From Fasciolopsis buskii (lineage: Eukaryota > Platyhelminthes > Trematoda > Plagiorchiida > Fasciolidae): a stretch of DNA of 64,000 nucleotides. Location: positions 62,913-126,912 of the forward strand of contig LUCM01010487.1 of assembly GCA_008360955.1 (NCBI GenBank). The letters are read 5' to 3'. A model generated the notes under the pieces. That model did no database searches, had not been told where the DNA came from, and saw nothing but the letters and a program-made list of their open reading frames with translations. This document shows, in pieces, positions 14,919 to 28,800 of the stretch; within the stretch, counting starts at the first letter, position 1; every line of letters starts with the position of its first letter. The position numbers and the translations under genes are program-made.

Positions 14919-15068
14919 ATATCAGAAGAGAATGGCACAGACAAACCAGATGTGTTATGTAAGATCGATCCCACTTACGTCGTGCAGCTAAACAAGCAGG
15001 TGCAAAATGCATTGATCATAATTTATCCATTGCTTTTATCTTTAATTTTTCTGCAATCATCCTTCTAG
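14919..15068 (+). CDS. Candidate terminal exon with hydrophobic C-terminal anchor
   Basis: A strong acceptor (gattttcccatattttcag) opens a 49-codon frame in phase 0 to TAG. It contains an NGT sequon, one cysteine (DVLC) and a C-terminal hydrophobic run (ALIIIYPLLLSLIFL) just before the stop, the same layout as the tail of the Cys-module gene downstream. This suggests the last exon of another surface-protein gene on the same strand, possibly a paralogue. The only upstream exon I can offer is 8459-8570, which is uncertain. Confidence 0.45.
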   Translation: MSEENGTDKPDVLCKIDPTYVVQLNKQVQNALIIIYPLLLSLIFLQSSF

Positions 15069-18000
15069 TTGGACGATAAAGTCCCAAATGGGGCTGCCTA
15101 AACGTACCGAATGAGTTAGATGCGACAAAAATGTTGTTTAAAATGCCCAAATGATTGTTAGATTTCTGTCCAATCAAATGTACCTCTTCAGTATTCTTTA
15201 CTAAGTAAAATGAAAATCACCAGCTGCTTAGATAAACCTGTCACTAGAAAGCAAGCAATGACAAATGTCCGGAGGATATTAAAAACCCATAGTGCTATAC
15301 GAACTGTTTTGCCAAATAACTTGTTCGATGACACTACCAGAAATAAATTCGTTAGTTAAACATTACCATACACGCGATCATTGATTTTATTTTCTTTCTC
15401 TTTTTAAAATGGCGCAGTTATAAATCTCGTGATTTGATAAAGAATGAAGTTTCAAGTCCCGATAAAATCTATTTTTGACCTGATTTGCACCATTAAACCC
15501 CGGAGACTTGCAAACGGCAACGTTCAGTCTATTTTAAGCACACACGCACATGTTTCCAAAACCAAAATTTTGAAACGCGGGCATTCGTATAATCTGTCTC
15601 ACCCAACATGAATGTCATTTAATCCGTTTCCTCTCAACCAACCCATGGGATTCACTTTCGAAAACCTCGACCAAAACACTTGATAGTTTGGAATCCATCC
15701 CCGCCTCTAATCGGGTTGCTTGCCCCCTTGGGGATGAATGTACGTCGACGCAGATTTACTCTAATCCAAATCAATTCATAACTCCCAATTTGATTAAGGT
15801 ACCGATTCAGAAGCTGGACAGAAAGAGAACGCGTGAGTGAGGGAAAAGAAGGTTCCGTGTTTTGTTTCGTTTTAAACTTCGGTCATACCTTTGCAGCTCT
15901 AAAGGACAACAATGTGCGTATGGTTGTGTGCACGTTCGTATTTACTTGTTTTCTGGAAAACCTAGAGCATTAATCGTAATCAGTGACAAAATACATCGGA
16001 TTTATTTATGTAACTTCGACGCTGAATGCAGTGGAAGGTCAAAAATATTACGGTAAATTTATCGCTGAAAATTTATTGGATCCAATAAACGGCTTCAGTT
16101 TTATGCGGCTAATTCAGTTGTGTTCATCTCGCTGATGAATACGGTTCCATTACTGCTCGCACTAGTGAAAGCTGAAGTCAGCTAGGTAATCCACAACATT
16201 AAATATACATTGTCATGAATTACATGGGAAATACAGTTCAAGTATACAAGCAGAATAGGACTAATACACGTTTGTAGAATTAATTCTGAAGTTAACAATA
16301 CTTAGGTTTTTACAGCTTCGAAATATGTGCACCTAAAAAGTACTGTCAACTGACATCTAAATGGACAACCCTAATGCTTCATAATAAGTGAAATTTGAGC
16401 ATTGATTTTCATGTGGACTAGTTATATTATCACGTTGTTAGAAGTGAACACCAAGTGATCCATCGCTGACGTTCTTCAGGATTCGGAGATAAATGGGGAT
16501 GTTTATGTGGGACATCACTTGACGTCAACGCTGAGTGGTCGGAAGTAAGGATGACTGTGATTGGTCCGTTTCCCAACCATTCACCATTCGTGTTGCGTCG
16601 CCTGAGGAAGTGGCAAAACGGTACCGGTTGAGAATACTCTGTGTGAACTCAGTCGACGATGCTGGATTCTTTGCTTACGTCAAAATCATTTGGCTGCATA
16701 AATGCTCAATAATGGAATGTTGCGACTGAGCATTCATTGATGTGAACGGTAGCTAATTGATGATACCCACATTTGGGCAATCAGAGATGCAATTTCAAGT
16801 TTCCATTCCTTTGAATTTGGTGCGTAAGTAAATTTGCAAACGTATACCTGTCAGTTTTTGCCAATCTATCGATTCTAGAAAAGCATTTTAGGTAGGTTAT
16901 ATAGTTCCCCCAACCTAAAATCAATTAACAATCAACTGTTTATTTAATTATGCTACTTTGAAATTTTTGGAGGTACCTTGTGAGACAAATATTTTTGCGG
17001 AGATCAATAAACTGTAATTACTTGAATAAAATAGAAATTGTGTCATCGAGAATTTTCCACCTATGCAGCACGTCCGGATTTTTCACCGCCCAAACTTACG
17101 TCAAGCGTAATCATCGTTTCGTTTGCGGTTTGCGGTCAGATTGCCTTAAACTTGTGGTCCATTGGTAGACTGAAAACAGTAATCATCAAATTATTTGCCG
17201 ACAAACATTAATCTTTCATTACTTTTTCACGATTACTTAGGCCTTGTATAAACTATTCGATTTCATTGTAGACTAACGGAGAAATCACCGAATAAATAGA
17301 AACCATATCCATATGTTTGTGTCTAGGATTCGTAAATTCGCGTTTGAACGATACTCGCTTGCGTTGATTGTATTTAGTAAAGAAATCGGGACCGTGATTT
17401 AGTACGCTTTTTCTAAGTCAGCAAAGTGTTCTGTTTGACTGCGGCTGAAGTATTCTAAGTGCGAACTTTATATTTTGAAAAAAGCTCATTTCGTTTTCCT
17501 GGACCTATTTGTTTTCATTTTTTTCATTTCTATTTCATTTGGATTTGCATAATACGCTTATGTTTGCAAAATAAACATTTACCAATCAAATACGTCGCGG
17601 ATTCCCGCGGTTAGTATTCATCAGATTTCTTCTAATGAATAATAAACTGTGTAATTAAGGGCAATTATAAACAATAATCTTTTACTCGGGCAAATTCGTT
17701 TTACAACAAATTTCTCGCACAATTCAATCCTCGATTGGATTGCTAACCTGGTTTTTCAAACCGAAATACATGAAAAATGCGCAAGCTTGAATCTCGTTTG
17801 CCAGTTCACGTGTTGCTGCGGGAACCAAACTCGTGCACTGGTAGAACGGTAATTTTGAGTCAAAAGCTAGTGGCGATCAGTTTTCTTCCAGTATCATTTA
17901 CTGTTTGTTGCTGTCCAAGTATAGGTTTTAAAACCGAGGTTTTGCAAACATGAGAGTTGGTTACGTTTGAAAATAGCTTGTTGGATGTTATCTTTCTTAT

Positions 18001-21000
18001 CTTGATGTCAAAATATCAATTCCAGTTTTTCTGTAGAATTCGTTAGATGTACGACATTTCCTGTTCTTATTCTCACTTGTGAAAATGAAAGTTCCATCTT
18101 TCGCCTAAAAGTCAATTCGGTCTGTCCATTCTTCTAATGCACTCGAAGGGTAAAACTGCCAAACTAACAAACACGGCTACTTTCAGATGAAAAATCTGAA
18201 TGAAGATACAACGGCTTTCATTCATTACAGACAGTTAGGCATACCAGAGTGAAATTTTCTGCAGTTTTTCACTAGGGTCGGCAAAGCGCTTCCATTTCTT
18301 TGCGCCGAGTAAATTTGTGGACGCATATGAAAATTCAAAGTCATACCTGTTTTGGATGCACGTTCAGCGTTGTCTAATTGCTTGTATTTTCCCTCAGTGT
18401 TAAGCCAATATTCACCTAAAATTAAGTCATTCTTTTGCCTGTGGAGCTTTCTGTTTCTATTCTCCGTCGTTCTTAGTCCTTTTTAGTGCATTTTGCATCA
18501 ATTGCCGAGAAAGTGTTTCGTGATTCAATTTGTCTTTGCAGATGTTTTTGTTTCACTCCCAAAATTTGTCCACTTAGACATCACACGGATTACCTTTGGT
18601 GTTACACAGTAAATTGAAAAAAAAACACATGCCAATCTAAGTAACTTAGTTGATCTCACAGTTTATGCCATCGGGGAGGAGGCACGGATTGATGAATGGC
18701 AATAAAGTTTCCAGCTTGTAAATATCAGGACCAAATGACGTAAGCAGTGTATCGAAAAATGGATGCGCCATGTATTGGTTTTTGATTGTGAATGATATAA
18801 TTTTAATAACAGCGTTATTGGTAGATGTAATGCGTCAACGTTTTGACTACCGTGGGTAGTCTTTCTCAAGGCAAGTGAACATTCCCACAGTCATTTGATT
18901 GTAAAACTTGCCTTGAGAAAGACTACCCACGGTAGTCGAAACGTTGGCGCATTACATCTACCAGCAACGCTGTTATTAACATTATATCATTCAAAATTAA
19001 TGATTTTTCCACTTTATGGAAACGAAGTGCGCTGTTAGATGAATGAACGGAATAGAAACGACAGCAAATCCGGAACTTGGAATCACTTGTATGAAGTCAT
19101 ACAGGTTCATTCTACAATGCAAATTAAGTAAAGATCACATGTCTGCTCAGAATCTTTATTAGGACTGGGAAAATCAGAGCTGACCACGGTGTTTGCTTTG
19201 GAGGCCGCAGCCTGGCCATTTTTCATCCGCCGACACAGTGTTGGAGATTGGATCAGCTTTTTGTGAATATTAGAAACTACTGTCAAAGCCGGTTCAAATG
19301 CCACATGAATGGACTGTTTTTATTTGTTGAGTTACAGAGAAATGAAAATTCAGTTTATCGTCATCCACAATTGCTTAGCGGTTGCAAACCAGAAAGCAGA
19401 ATTTAGAATTCCAGTTAAAGCAGGCCTACTTGAAAATGAATTGCATACTTAAAATTCGTAAATTTTTGCATCGCAGAATGTCCAAATCATAACCCAGAAA
19501 TGGAAGTGTGGCTAACCTCAGGAAAAATGATATAGGAAGGAATTAGCCTCGCATATTGGGAGAAGAGAACTCACGTGCGTGTGCTAGTGAACATGCTTTG
19601 GAATGTTTAATTTTTTTAGGATGGAGTTTACAACAACGAGCAACTTGTTGTGCGACAGATACAAGATGAATCCTTAATAATCTCTATCGACAAAGCAACG
19701 ATACTGGATATTTTCAGTCCGGTAAAAGAAATGCACCATTTTTTAGCTGGTTTGACTTAGGCAAGATTGGAAGCTCACAGGTGCAGTAGGTCAATTTCTT
19801 TCTGCTGAATTTTCTCGGTATATCAGTGCAAGATTAACCCGAAGCTGAAACTTCAGAAGCATTGAAATTGGTCTTTTGAAACAAAAGTAAAACATCATAA
19901 AAAACTCCAAAAATTAAATCAGGTTACTTGTTTAAACTTCGTTTGCCTGAGTGTTTAACTATGTTCAAGTCTGTGTTCCACTCTTACCAAAGAATTAGCT
20001 TTTGGCGGATATGTGACGAGGCTGGCAAATCCAGGCAGGTAACCATCAACCGACTGATTTTGGAAATGTCAACATTTCAACCACGTAGCAAGGAATTAGA
20101 TGTGAAATTAGTCTACAACACTAAAGAATCCAGGTTGAAGCAGGATCAAGCACTAAAACGAAAATTTATCTAATTATTCTTGTCGTTTATGGCACATGGT
20201 GTCGACAAACCGACACAGTCTCAAAACGGTCCCTCTGTAGTCAGTCGTTGAAGTTTCAAAAAGACTGCCTGAATATTATGAAACAGTTTTCGCTGAAGAG
20301 TACACAGCTTGTGACAAATTCACTCTGTATTAATAAGAGCTTTATTAGGGTCGGTAAACATCGGGCCATACAGTGTCAAAACAGGGGCATTGCCTCCATT
20401 CGGATTCTGATTTCATATTTTGTAGAAAAACTAAATTTTGGCCCGGCATTTATGAGAAATTTGCTATCTGAAACCGAATTAACCTAACGGCTTGGAGCGA
20501 TGCGCATCTGAAATCGTAATAAAATGTCCAAGATCGGAAATACTCACACCGGAGTTCTCCATGGCCTAAACTTGCCGAAACAAAGTAGTAAGCAGTTTTG
20601 TATAGAATGTGGTCACCTGATTTCTTCAAGTTTGCTTTTCGAGATTTCCCATCTAGAAGCAAAATCAGCATGTTTTGATTGAAAGTCTTGGGAACATATT
20701 TCTATCTTGCGGCGTTTGCAAGCTCAAAGATTTTCTCCTCTAAGAATCCGTTTTGAAGCCGGACCTCGGTTTTAATCGGGGACCGTGAACACATTTGTGA
20801 ACTACTTGAAAATATTAGCCTGTAAATTCTTTTGATACCCATAACTGGAAAAAGCTGGTGTGGCTGCGCGGAAAACGTTTTCAGTTTCGTGCAACCGGGT
20901 GCCTTTAAATGATTACAAACTTTTAATTTCCGAGTGAATAGCGTCACCAGATTACACCAGTGATGATGGTGCGAATCCTGGACGTTTTCTCCAAAACGTT

Positions 21001-23525
21001 ACACGTTGGAGGTTTGCATTAATCTTAATTTTTTGTGTTATTCACATGCTACTTTGCAAACATTCTCTAGAACTTAAGGAAGCGGGATGGCAAGAACAGG
21101 ACGGTATCATTCTCTTAGTCCGGAACCATATCCCAACTTAGGGCTGAATGATTCCAGGCAATAATTTTGCAACTTGTGATCAGGTAATCTCCAGCCACGT
21201 AATCTGTACTCCGATTTCTAATCCATGTTCCACCCTATAGCTTAAAAACCATTTGATTTCTTTTAAAAACATCTTTAATTTTCGAAAACATATCCAAAAG
21301 GAATTCAAAAGTGAGGTGTGAATTTACTGAATCTGACTTAGAAACAACCTGATATCAAATAACCATCAGAAGTTAGCAAGCTAGGTATCACGTAGAACAA
21401 ATTATCACTGACCTTTTTCTAATGTTACTTTGCCGCTAAATTTGTAAGCCGATATGGGTCCCGGATTGAAAATAAAGAAAGTGATTCAATACGCTTGCAA
21501 CCTGACTTGTGCACAAAAGCAACAACTGAAACTGGTGATTCTTAGTGTCCGTCCGAGGGAAAAACGAAAACAAGATTAAATAATTTTTGATCATTAAGTT
21601 TTGCATGTTGTTTATCAAACTTTGTTTTTTCTTGATTGCAGTCCTCACACTCAAAAACAAGATGAATTTTCCAGTATCTATTAGGCTTCCTAATCAACCG
21701 TGTTTTTGGTAAACAACGAGAAATTTAGTTGATAAATCACATCAAAAAAGGGAAAAACGATGATAAGATTGAAAATAAAACGAAAGCAAATTGCGCATAA
21801 AACCAGTGAAGCTCGTTTCAATCACGAATCACGAAATCACTAGAGGAATAGTAAAATCGCGTATTTTCACTGATTTGTCCGTGGCGGACATAACCACCCA
21901 ATTCCTTGGAACAATTTTCAGTGGTTGGAATTGCTGATCAATGATGACCGCAAATGTGAAGACCTTTAGACTACCGCTGGGATGATGCGAATGCATGAGC
22001 TCCGAATATGCCAAAGTATTTGATTTGCAGATCTAATCGGAATTGGGCACACAAAACCATATTTCTCTGATAAACCCTTCGCCATACATTGTTTAATTTC
22101 GTGAGGACAAATTGACAGAAAACATAAACCTACCAGCAGTCTTGATTTGCGTGTACTTCGTTTGGAAGGAAATGTTACCTGGTCACGTTATCCCGCTAAG
22201 GAATTGACGGTTTTTGTCTTGTTTGATTGCGTTTGCTGTAGAACAGCACAGGCGATCATATGGACGCATACAAAACCAAGAACATCACAGTGCAAAAGGC
22301 TTGGTGGCAATTTGAAAATTATTCTTGCTAGCTTTTTCGGAGGTCAGTCTGGGAGACGGAATAATGAGCAGAAAAACGCACCGTTTCACGTCGCACCATG
22401 GATTTATAAACTTTTGGATGGAAAGATTACTCTTCCCTAATAGCTCCCTATTAAACATGCCACATCACCAGGGCCTTTGGGCAAATGCTTCATTCAAACC
22501 TTTGCTTTATATTTTACTTCGTAATAATTGCCTCACGAGAGCACTGAAAAAGCTTATGTGTAGTAATATTTTCAATGTGAAATTTGAATGTGTCCTTGAA
22601 CACAGGACACAAACTGGTTGATCATACTTGGTAGTTTGCTCGTGTCAGTATAATAATATGAGGAACAAACTGGAAAGAAGATGAGCGGATCAGATTATTT
22701 GCACTCAGCAAAATACCACGTTTTTCAAAAAGGTTATTTACTGACATTGCTAGGATTAATATTTGTTAATCATAAACAAGCATCGGTGGTTTTAAACTGT
22801 CTATTTTCAAAAATAGCGGGCTGCAAAGAAGCTCCAGTTTGCGAGCCCTGATCAGCCATCACAAATGTAACCATAACAGACAATTAAACATTGAGTTTTG
22901 ATTAGGCCTATACTATATGGGTGCAGAGTTCATTCCGAAGAATAATTGGGTATTCATTCAACAGTCAGGTTTATTTAGACATGTTATTCATCACAGTGAC
23001 CATGGTATACCCTATCCTCCGCAATGTCTAACTGTAAATAAATCGGGACCGGTCGTTTTGGACATGCTTAAGTAAAAATCGGCTTTGGTGAGCAGGAGCG
23101 GCAAAGGAAATCAAATGCGAAATATCATTCACCCATTACATTACGATTACAGGTAATAGTTATTTCATTGGAAGGTGTCGTTAGGGTATTCAAATCACAA
23201 GAGAGAATCCATGGGGCATGGTGCATGTTTGCTTGCTTCAAACATGATATTACGTTGTAGCTCTGATGTTTCTGCACGAGCCGTACTGAAGCCTGCGCGG
23301 TATACAAGCTTTATTCCATAAGTGGAATGCGTCGCAGAAAGTCCACGTTTTCACGGTGGTCACATCATGTTATGCAGTTAGACCACTGTGGGCTAAGCTC
23401 AGCTAGTTGCTCCAGAGAGGCATGTTTATTCCTAAAGTAGGACAAATATGGTATTTACTGGCCCAGCCGCAAATTGATAACCTGTAAAATATTTATAAGA
23501 TTTACATGTTGACCCATCATGCTAG
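15069..23525. other. Intergenic stretch with one fold-back element
   Basis: Only the inverted repeat at 18789-18993 stands out. A sequon-rich 30-codon block at 22242-22331 after a fair acceptor (gcgtttgctgtag) is too short to call. Confidence 0.45.
18789..18993. repeat. Fold-back (inverted-repeat) element, copy 1
   Basis: Two 88-bp arms (18789-18876 and 18906-18993) are nearly perfect reverse complements with only scattered mismatches, separated by a 29-bp spacer. The right arm holds a smaller hairpin (gactacc-cac-ggtagtc) flanked by ttgagaaa and gaaacgttgg, a layout reminiscent of the CTGA(N)GA...stem...GAAAC core of hammerhead-type ribozyme motifs often tied to Penelope-like elements. The CTGATGA half is not intact. 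There is no coding capacity, so it is a MITE- or SINE-like non-autonomous repeat. A second copy lies at 30921-31081. Confidence 0.85.
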
Positions 23526-23703
23526 ATTCCTCATGTCATGAAACAATAATTCACTGTCTAAACTTAACCAATAAAGCAATTCGATTTCTTAATCACCAGA
23601 TTAACCTACACCGAGTACTCACTCAACGACTGTATGCCATCAGGGACAAGTCTCGGTTGGAAATAATTCAACGTGAATGTACCGAATCAGCTTTCATCTT
23701 CAG
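23526..23703 (+). CDS. Candidate orphan three-cysteine module exon
   Basis: An open block bounded by ...catcatgctag and AG|gtcggt encodes a helical segment with cysteines at SSC, IHC and REC (spacings 6 and about 38). The spacing, the length (178 bp against 175 and 187) and the phase class (two bases in, two bases out) match exons 1 and 3 of the gene at 25664-42412. It cannot splice directly to exon 25664 in frame but could replace it or join 36687. The acceptor has a weak pyrimidine tract. It may be an alternative module, part of a paralogue, or chance. Confidence 0.38.
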
Positions 23704-25663
23704 GTCGGTGTTCCAAAAACGCCTCTTGTGTGAGTGTCACGGTAAAAGTAATTTGCCTATTTCCGAATAATAAACTCAAGCTACAGAAATGACTCCACTA
23801 CAGTAAAACTGTGTGCCAACTAGAGAAAGTCAGGTGAAAGAAACATCCATTAGCTTCACCTAGTGTGTAAAATACTTCCAATATTGCATGGAAATCATTT
23901 ATGCGAGGTACAATGGCATCCAACGTGCATCCGCGTGCACTTTTTGTCAGCCTTGAAGGAAGTTAGGCTTCTGATCACTAGTCCGCAATACATTCTTCAC
24001 TATTTTGCTGCATTTAGTACCGTTTACTGCGGCCCGCATGCCAAAGCAATTATTCGACTAATGCTTTGACTAATTACTAGAGGAAAGTGGGGCCTAATCA
24101 GAATTAATTTTTGTAAGCACGGTGCAAAACATTTCTTACTGCTCCTCGAGTTCATTTAGCTGACCAGGTGCAATATAAATTTGATCACATTTTGTTTTCA
24201 CATTCTGTCCAACAACGACAACTTTAGCAGATTTTAGTTAATGAAATAATCCAATAAGTATATATTTTATTAGGAACGGTTTTAGTTAATGTTTAGTTTT
24301 GTTTCAGAGTCGGTAGTTTTTATGGCACAAGTGTCCGCAACAAACCGATTAGATTTGAGGAATTTCAAAAGAAATTAAATTTTCGTCAAAACAAACGATA
24401 ACAAATCTTGTTGAGTTAGTCTTATCCTTCTCAGCATTTGATCGATCGTTCTTATCTACTCACGGTTGCCGAGGTAGCATGGATTGCTGAATTCACGTGC
24501 AGCGATTTTGATTTGACATACCGGTTTGAATTCAATGTGATGCTAGTGTAAACCAATGAAATTGAAGAGTATGTTTATGTGTTGATTTCAACTGTTCTAC
24601 TTCCTTCCGTAATTTCCCGTTCTGGACCGCTAACTTGTCACTTCGTATCCTCAACTGACCGTTAGTATTGCTGTAACTGTACAGCGCTCATGTTAGCATC
24701 CACGTTTACAACTTATCAATGAAATAATGTCATACCAGGCAGGGAACGCTTTCTGATTTGTCCACAGTGATAAAACAAAACAGAAAATAAACACCCACAG
24801 ATCATTTTCCCCTGCTGAAGCGGAGAAGCAAATATAAATTCATTCCCGTCCACCATAGTGAGTGGCAAGTGGGAGGTCATAGTGTTGATAATAGTAACGG
24901 CGATTTTTTCCCCATCATTTTCCCTATCTTGCAAACAATTCCGATGAGCTTTGCCAGTGAACAGCAGGCACTATGAACCTGACAACAAAGACCAACTAGG
25001 ATGCTTTTTTGGTATGCTTAGTGGTGTGCACGGTATTTCTGAAAACCGACGGCGCCAGCAAAATCTGACCGGACAGAATGTGCCGTTACAAAAAGAAAAA
25101 TGCCCCAAAGAGTAGACACTGAAGGTTATCACGGCAAAAATACCTCCAACGGCGCTGACACATTTGACAGAAGCCCCATACAGCATGGCATAGAACATAT
25201 TAGAACCAAAAGGCAATGAATTCAAGAGAAGGAAAAAACGGCAGAAAACTGAGCGCATTTACCACAGTTAACCATTTTTGTTCTACACTTTTTGCTGTCG
25301 GAATGTGTAAATAATTCGTGCCATAGCAAATTAGCTTTTTTGGACCCGAACAAAAAAGTTACAACTGACTTCCCACTCAGTCTGATCCAAACTGAAGTGG
25401 GGATCAGCGAAAAGCGAGTAGAATGACATTAGGAAAGGTTATGGAAACGTAGGTGATATTTAAAAACAAAAATTGACATTTTAAAAGGGTTTTGGTTGCA
25501 TCTCTTGTTTGTGCGGGTAATGATTGCTTTTTACTTTTTCTCTGACAAAGTCGGCAGCATTTCTGATGATAAGCAACGCATGTTTTACAAAATTAAAACC
25601 TCCGGTTTATATATCATACAGTTTTTGTCGTAAAATTCATTACCTTTTGGTTCTTGTGTTCAG

Positions 25664-25838
25664 GTTTGCTAGCGCTACTGATGACAACTCCGCTGGCAAT
25701 TGCTAGACAACAGTGCTTTAATTTGGAGGAAGAATTGGCTTTCTGTGCTCGTAAGCATAAGGTGCAGATGCCAAAAAATCTACTGTACGGTTACAGCTTT
25801 GGATATGGATCACTGAATGATACTGAATACATGTGCCG
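25664..25838 (+). CDS. Exon 1 seen of the Cys-module gene: signal-peptide core and module 1
   Basis: The acceptor is ttcttgtgttcag and the donor CG|gtaagt. The exon needs two bases in and leaves two bases out. It encodes the hydrophobic LLALLMTTPLAIA, then cysteines at QQC, AFC and YMC. No suitable in-frame ATG lies upstream of the hydrophobic run, so the initiator must be in an earlier exon. The sequence around GYSFGYGSLNDT carries an N-glycosylation site. Confidence 0.75.
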
Positions 25839-28800
25839 GTAAGTGTTACCCAGAAACCAGTGCTGTTATCGAACGATTTTGCTTTGTTAACCTAAAATGC
25901 TCGCTGCGCGGGAATGTTTGATGCAGTTTTCATTGAACGACTCTCAGAACGAGTCCACTTGTCCCTAGTCTGAGCAATTATCACAGTGAATTCGGTAGTA
26001 GTTTTTTGCTGCCGAATAGTTTCAAGCAAAAACGTGAAGGTCAAGTGCGCTGCACGGATCATATTCTCTGGGTACAATAGTTGCTGTTCGTTACTGACGA
26101 AAGCAAACTTTTGCCACCATTATTTTCCCTGTATGTTTGTGTTTGCATGTGATTTGCCAGTGCATCGAAAGGCGTTGAGAAGTCCTAAAATCCTCACTCT
26201 GAACTTCGCAATATATATGTATATGGTGAAACCAAAAACTTTACTCCTTGGGATAATGTTTGCTATGTTTTGCCGAATGTCTATATAGTGGAAGAGAAAC
26301 ATTCACCTAATTTGTTCATTGATAAAGAAAAAATGATTATTTTATTGCAGTGACTTATTTTTTGACTACTTTGGGAATGCAAGCACTGGCTTTCGGCTGT
26401 TAGCGCTTTGTTTTATTCATTCTTATCCATTTGTTTAGACGACTCCGCTTACTTTTGAAACTAGAGTTACTGAGCGTAAGAGGTGAATAAAGTTGTCAGA
26501 ATGCAGGTTTTGTTGTTTGCGCTGTAAAACAGTCGATCTGCTTGGTCATTTTGAGGACGAATAAATGGCAACGTTCTGATTTGACGGGGTCATTTGAATT
26601 CTTCAACAATTTTGCATTGACCCGAAGGATGAACGTGATACGACCAAATAAAAGTGCCATAAACAAGATATATATGCACATACTTGTGCTTATCAGCATG
26701 AGTAAATTAAGAATCCATTAAGGAATTGTATCTGTGATCGCTAATTGTTCCGGTGGCAACTTATGGAACGACGACTTTATCAACACCGGTTAAGATGTTT
26801 GTGATAAGTAACGCATAAGTAAAAAAAGGAATCAGTCCCATAAGCACCGGATCCATTGCGTAGTTGCAGCTGTCATACACACATATGCCCTCAATCCTTA
26901 AAGGCATCTAGTTCAGAAATTGGATTCTTATGTAACCGTCGATTTCGTAGACAAAAACCGGGAGAGAATGTAAGATGAGTGACGTTAGCCGCAAAACCGG
27001 CAGTACTGTCTCGAAAATGTTCAAACATTCATCGATGTAATACTTCACAAAATCCATATACAGCCAATCATACGGTTGACTATCGAGTTGAAAAACTGAT
27101 CTCCGAGCAACAATAGCCCAATTTTGTTGTGGACATTCACTCAACCATCCATATATATTTGATGCGATCAGCGATAACAGCGGACCTCACCACACCACGA
27201 TAATCTAGCGAAAATGGTTCCCGATGCTGACGAAAGCTGACGAACGTTAACATTTTTGCATCGATTCTATTGGAATGCCAGAGCATGCTCGGTGATTTTG
27301 TGTGCTCAGTGTTTATAAGAGAATAATTAATCCTGGAGCAGTTCGTTGTCCGTTGTGAAGTATCCAACGGTCTTGCAGGAAAAAATTGCACAAATACTCA
27401 TGCATAAACAAGGCAAATAAGAGAAACTGTTCGAAAAACCAAATATAATTAGTTAAAATAAAATGTTATCGATGTCATCAATTAAGTTAGATGCCAAGGT
27501 GATTGTGCTTACCGGTCTCATGCATCCTCTCAAAGCAGATTTTTATCGAGTTTCGTCTGATTAATTTCTGAATTCCGAGACTAGAAATACATCTCACAAT
27601 ATTATTCAGTTTGATAACGGGTCATAGAAAATCACACCTTTGGTTAAGTATTTGATATGGTGCCATAAATTCATGCTTTGTTTCTAGGTTACTTGGTAAT
27701 GTCGAACCGCGTAGTCCCGCCCTCAATAGGGCCTCCTAACCAGTGGTTGCCTGGGAGAGATCTTGATTGCCCCATCGCGTAAAATAAAACCCAGGCTTTT
27801 AGGAATTTCGGGGATGCCAGCCAATATCCTAGTATTAGTCTTAAGTGGTGCGAACTACTACCAGCGGCTCGGAATTACCTTGATTGTTGCGACCAGTGTG
27901 TGAAATAATCAAGCAACCAATGAAAATTGGATCGTTTATTTTGCTCATCTAAAAGCAACAACTTTAAATCTCCTCTGTTGTTCAAATTGCACTTTTGAAC
28001 AGCTTTCTTCAGGGTACAGTGCAATCAACTAAACTGATCTTACCGTTTTACAAACTGCACGAGGTGAGAAAATTTAAACGGATGTATCGGAAAAAATGTT
28101 CACCAAATGGGCCGATCTATTTTTATGGCTATTGTTGATAAAGGGTTGGACATAACCCTGACATATGTTGCCGAAATCCACTGCTTTCTGCTTTTACCGA
28201 CTAACACTTCCTGCCGTTTTTGCGAAAACCTATACAAATTAACTTGACTGGATCTGTGACATGTTTCATCTACACGGATTCACTGATGTCGCGTAAACTG
28301 ATGTTTTGTTCCAAAGAAGACATTTCAATAGGATGCTCATTAAACATACTCAATCATTCCAGTTGTTACTTATTCCTTGATGACTGGGAAAATTCAATGC
28401 ACATAGATCACCGTAGGGAGAATTCCTTTTAGGAGAAGTCTCGTGACATCCATTTGTGTTGACTTAGGAGATTCATAGTGAAAGATGGTTCTGTCACGCG
28501 CATTTGTTGCTACGATTTGCGAACGTGACCATTTCGTATTGACAGATGATGCGAACGGACAACTGAATATCAAATAATTATTTTGGCATTTTGAATACTT
28601 TGCCACTAGCATGTTTAGCCATAAATCTGATTTTATAGTTCATCCCGGCAAAAGTTATTTTCCTAATGCGCTTGAAACAGTTCATCTAACTACATGTGCT
28701 CCTGGAGTCTCCGAGCAAGCTAATATCACCCACATAGATGTGGTTACATTGCCAGTTCAGTGACTATAGACTGTTTTCAGAAACTCCCATAGATAAGATG

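Noticed and set aside
22242..22331. Short block with three N-glycosylation sequons after a fair acceptor
   Set aside because: Only 30 codons with no second supporting signal; an overlapping frame looks equally plausible.
24716..25258. Two minus-strand frames rich in hydrophobic and cysteine residues
   Set aside because: They could suggest membrane-protein exons, but no splice signals or family motifs support them.
25664..25704. Spliced-leader trans-splicing at 25664 supplying the start codon
   Set aside because: A leader ending in AUG joined at 25664 would read straight into TAG, not into the cysteine frame, so an ordinary upstream exon is needed.
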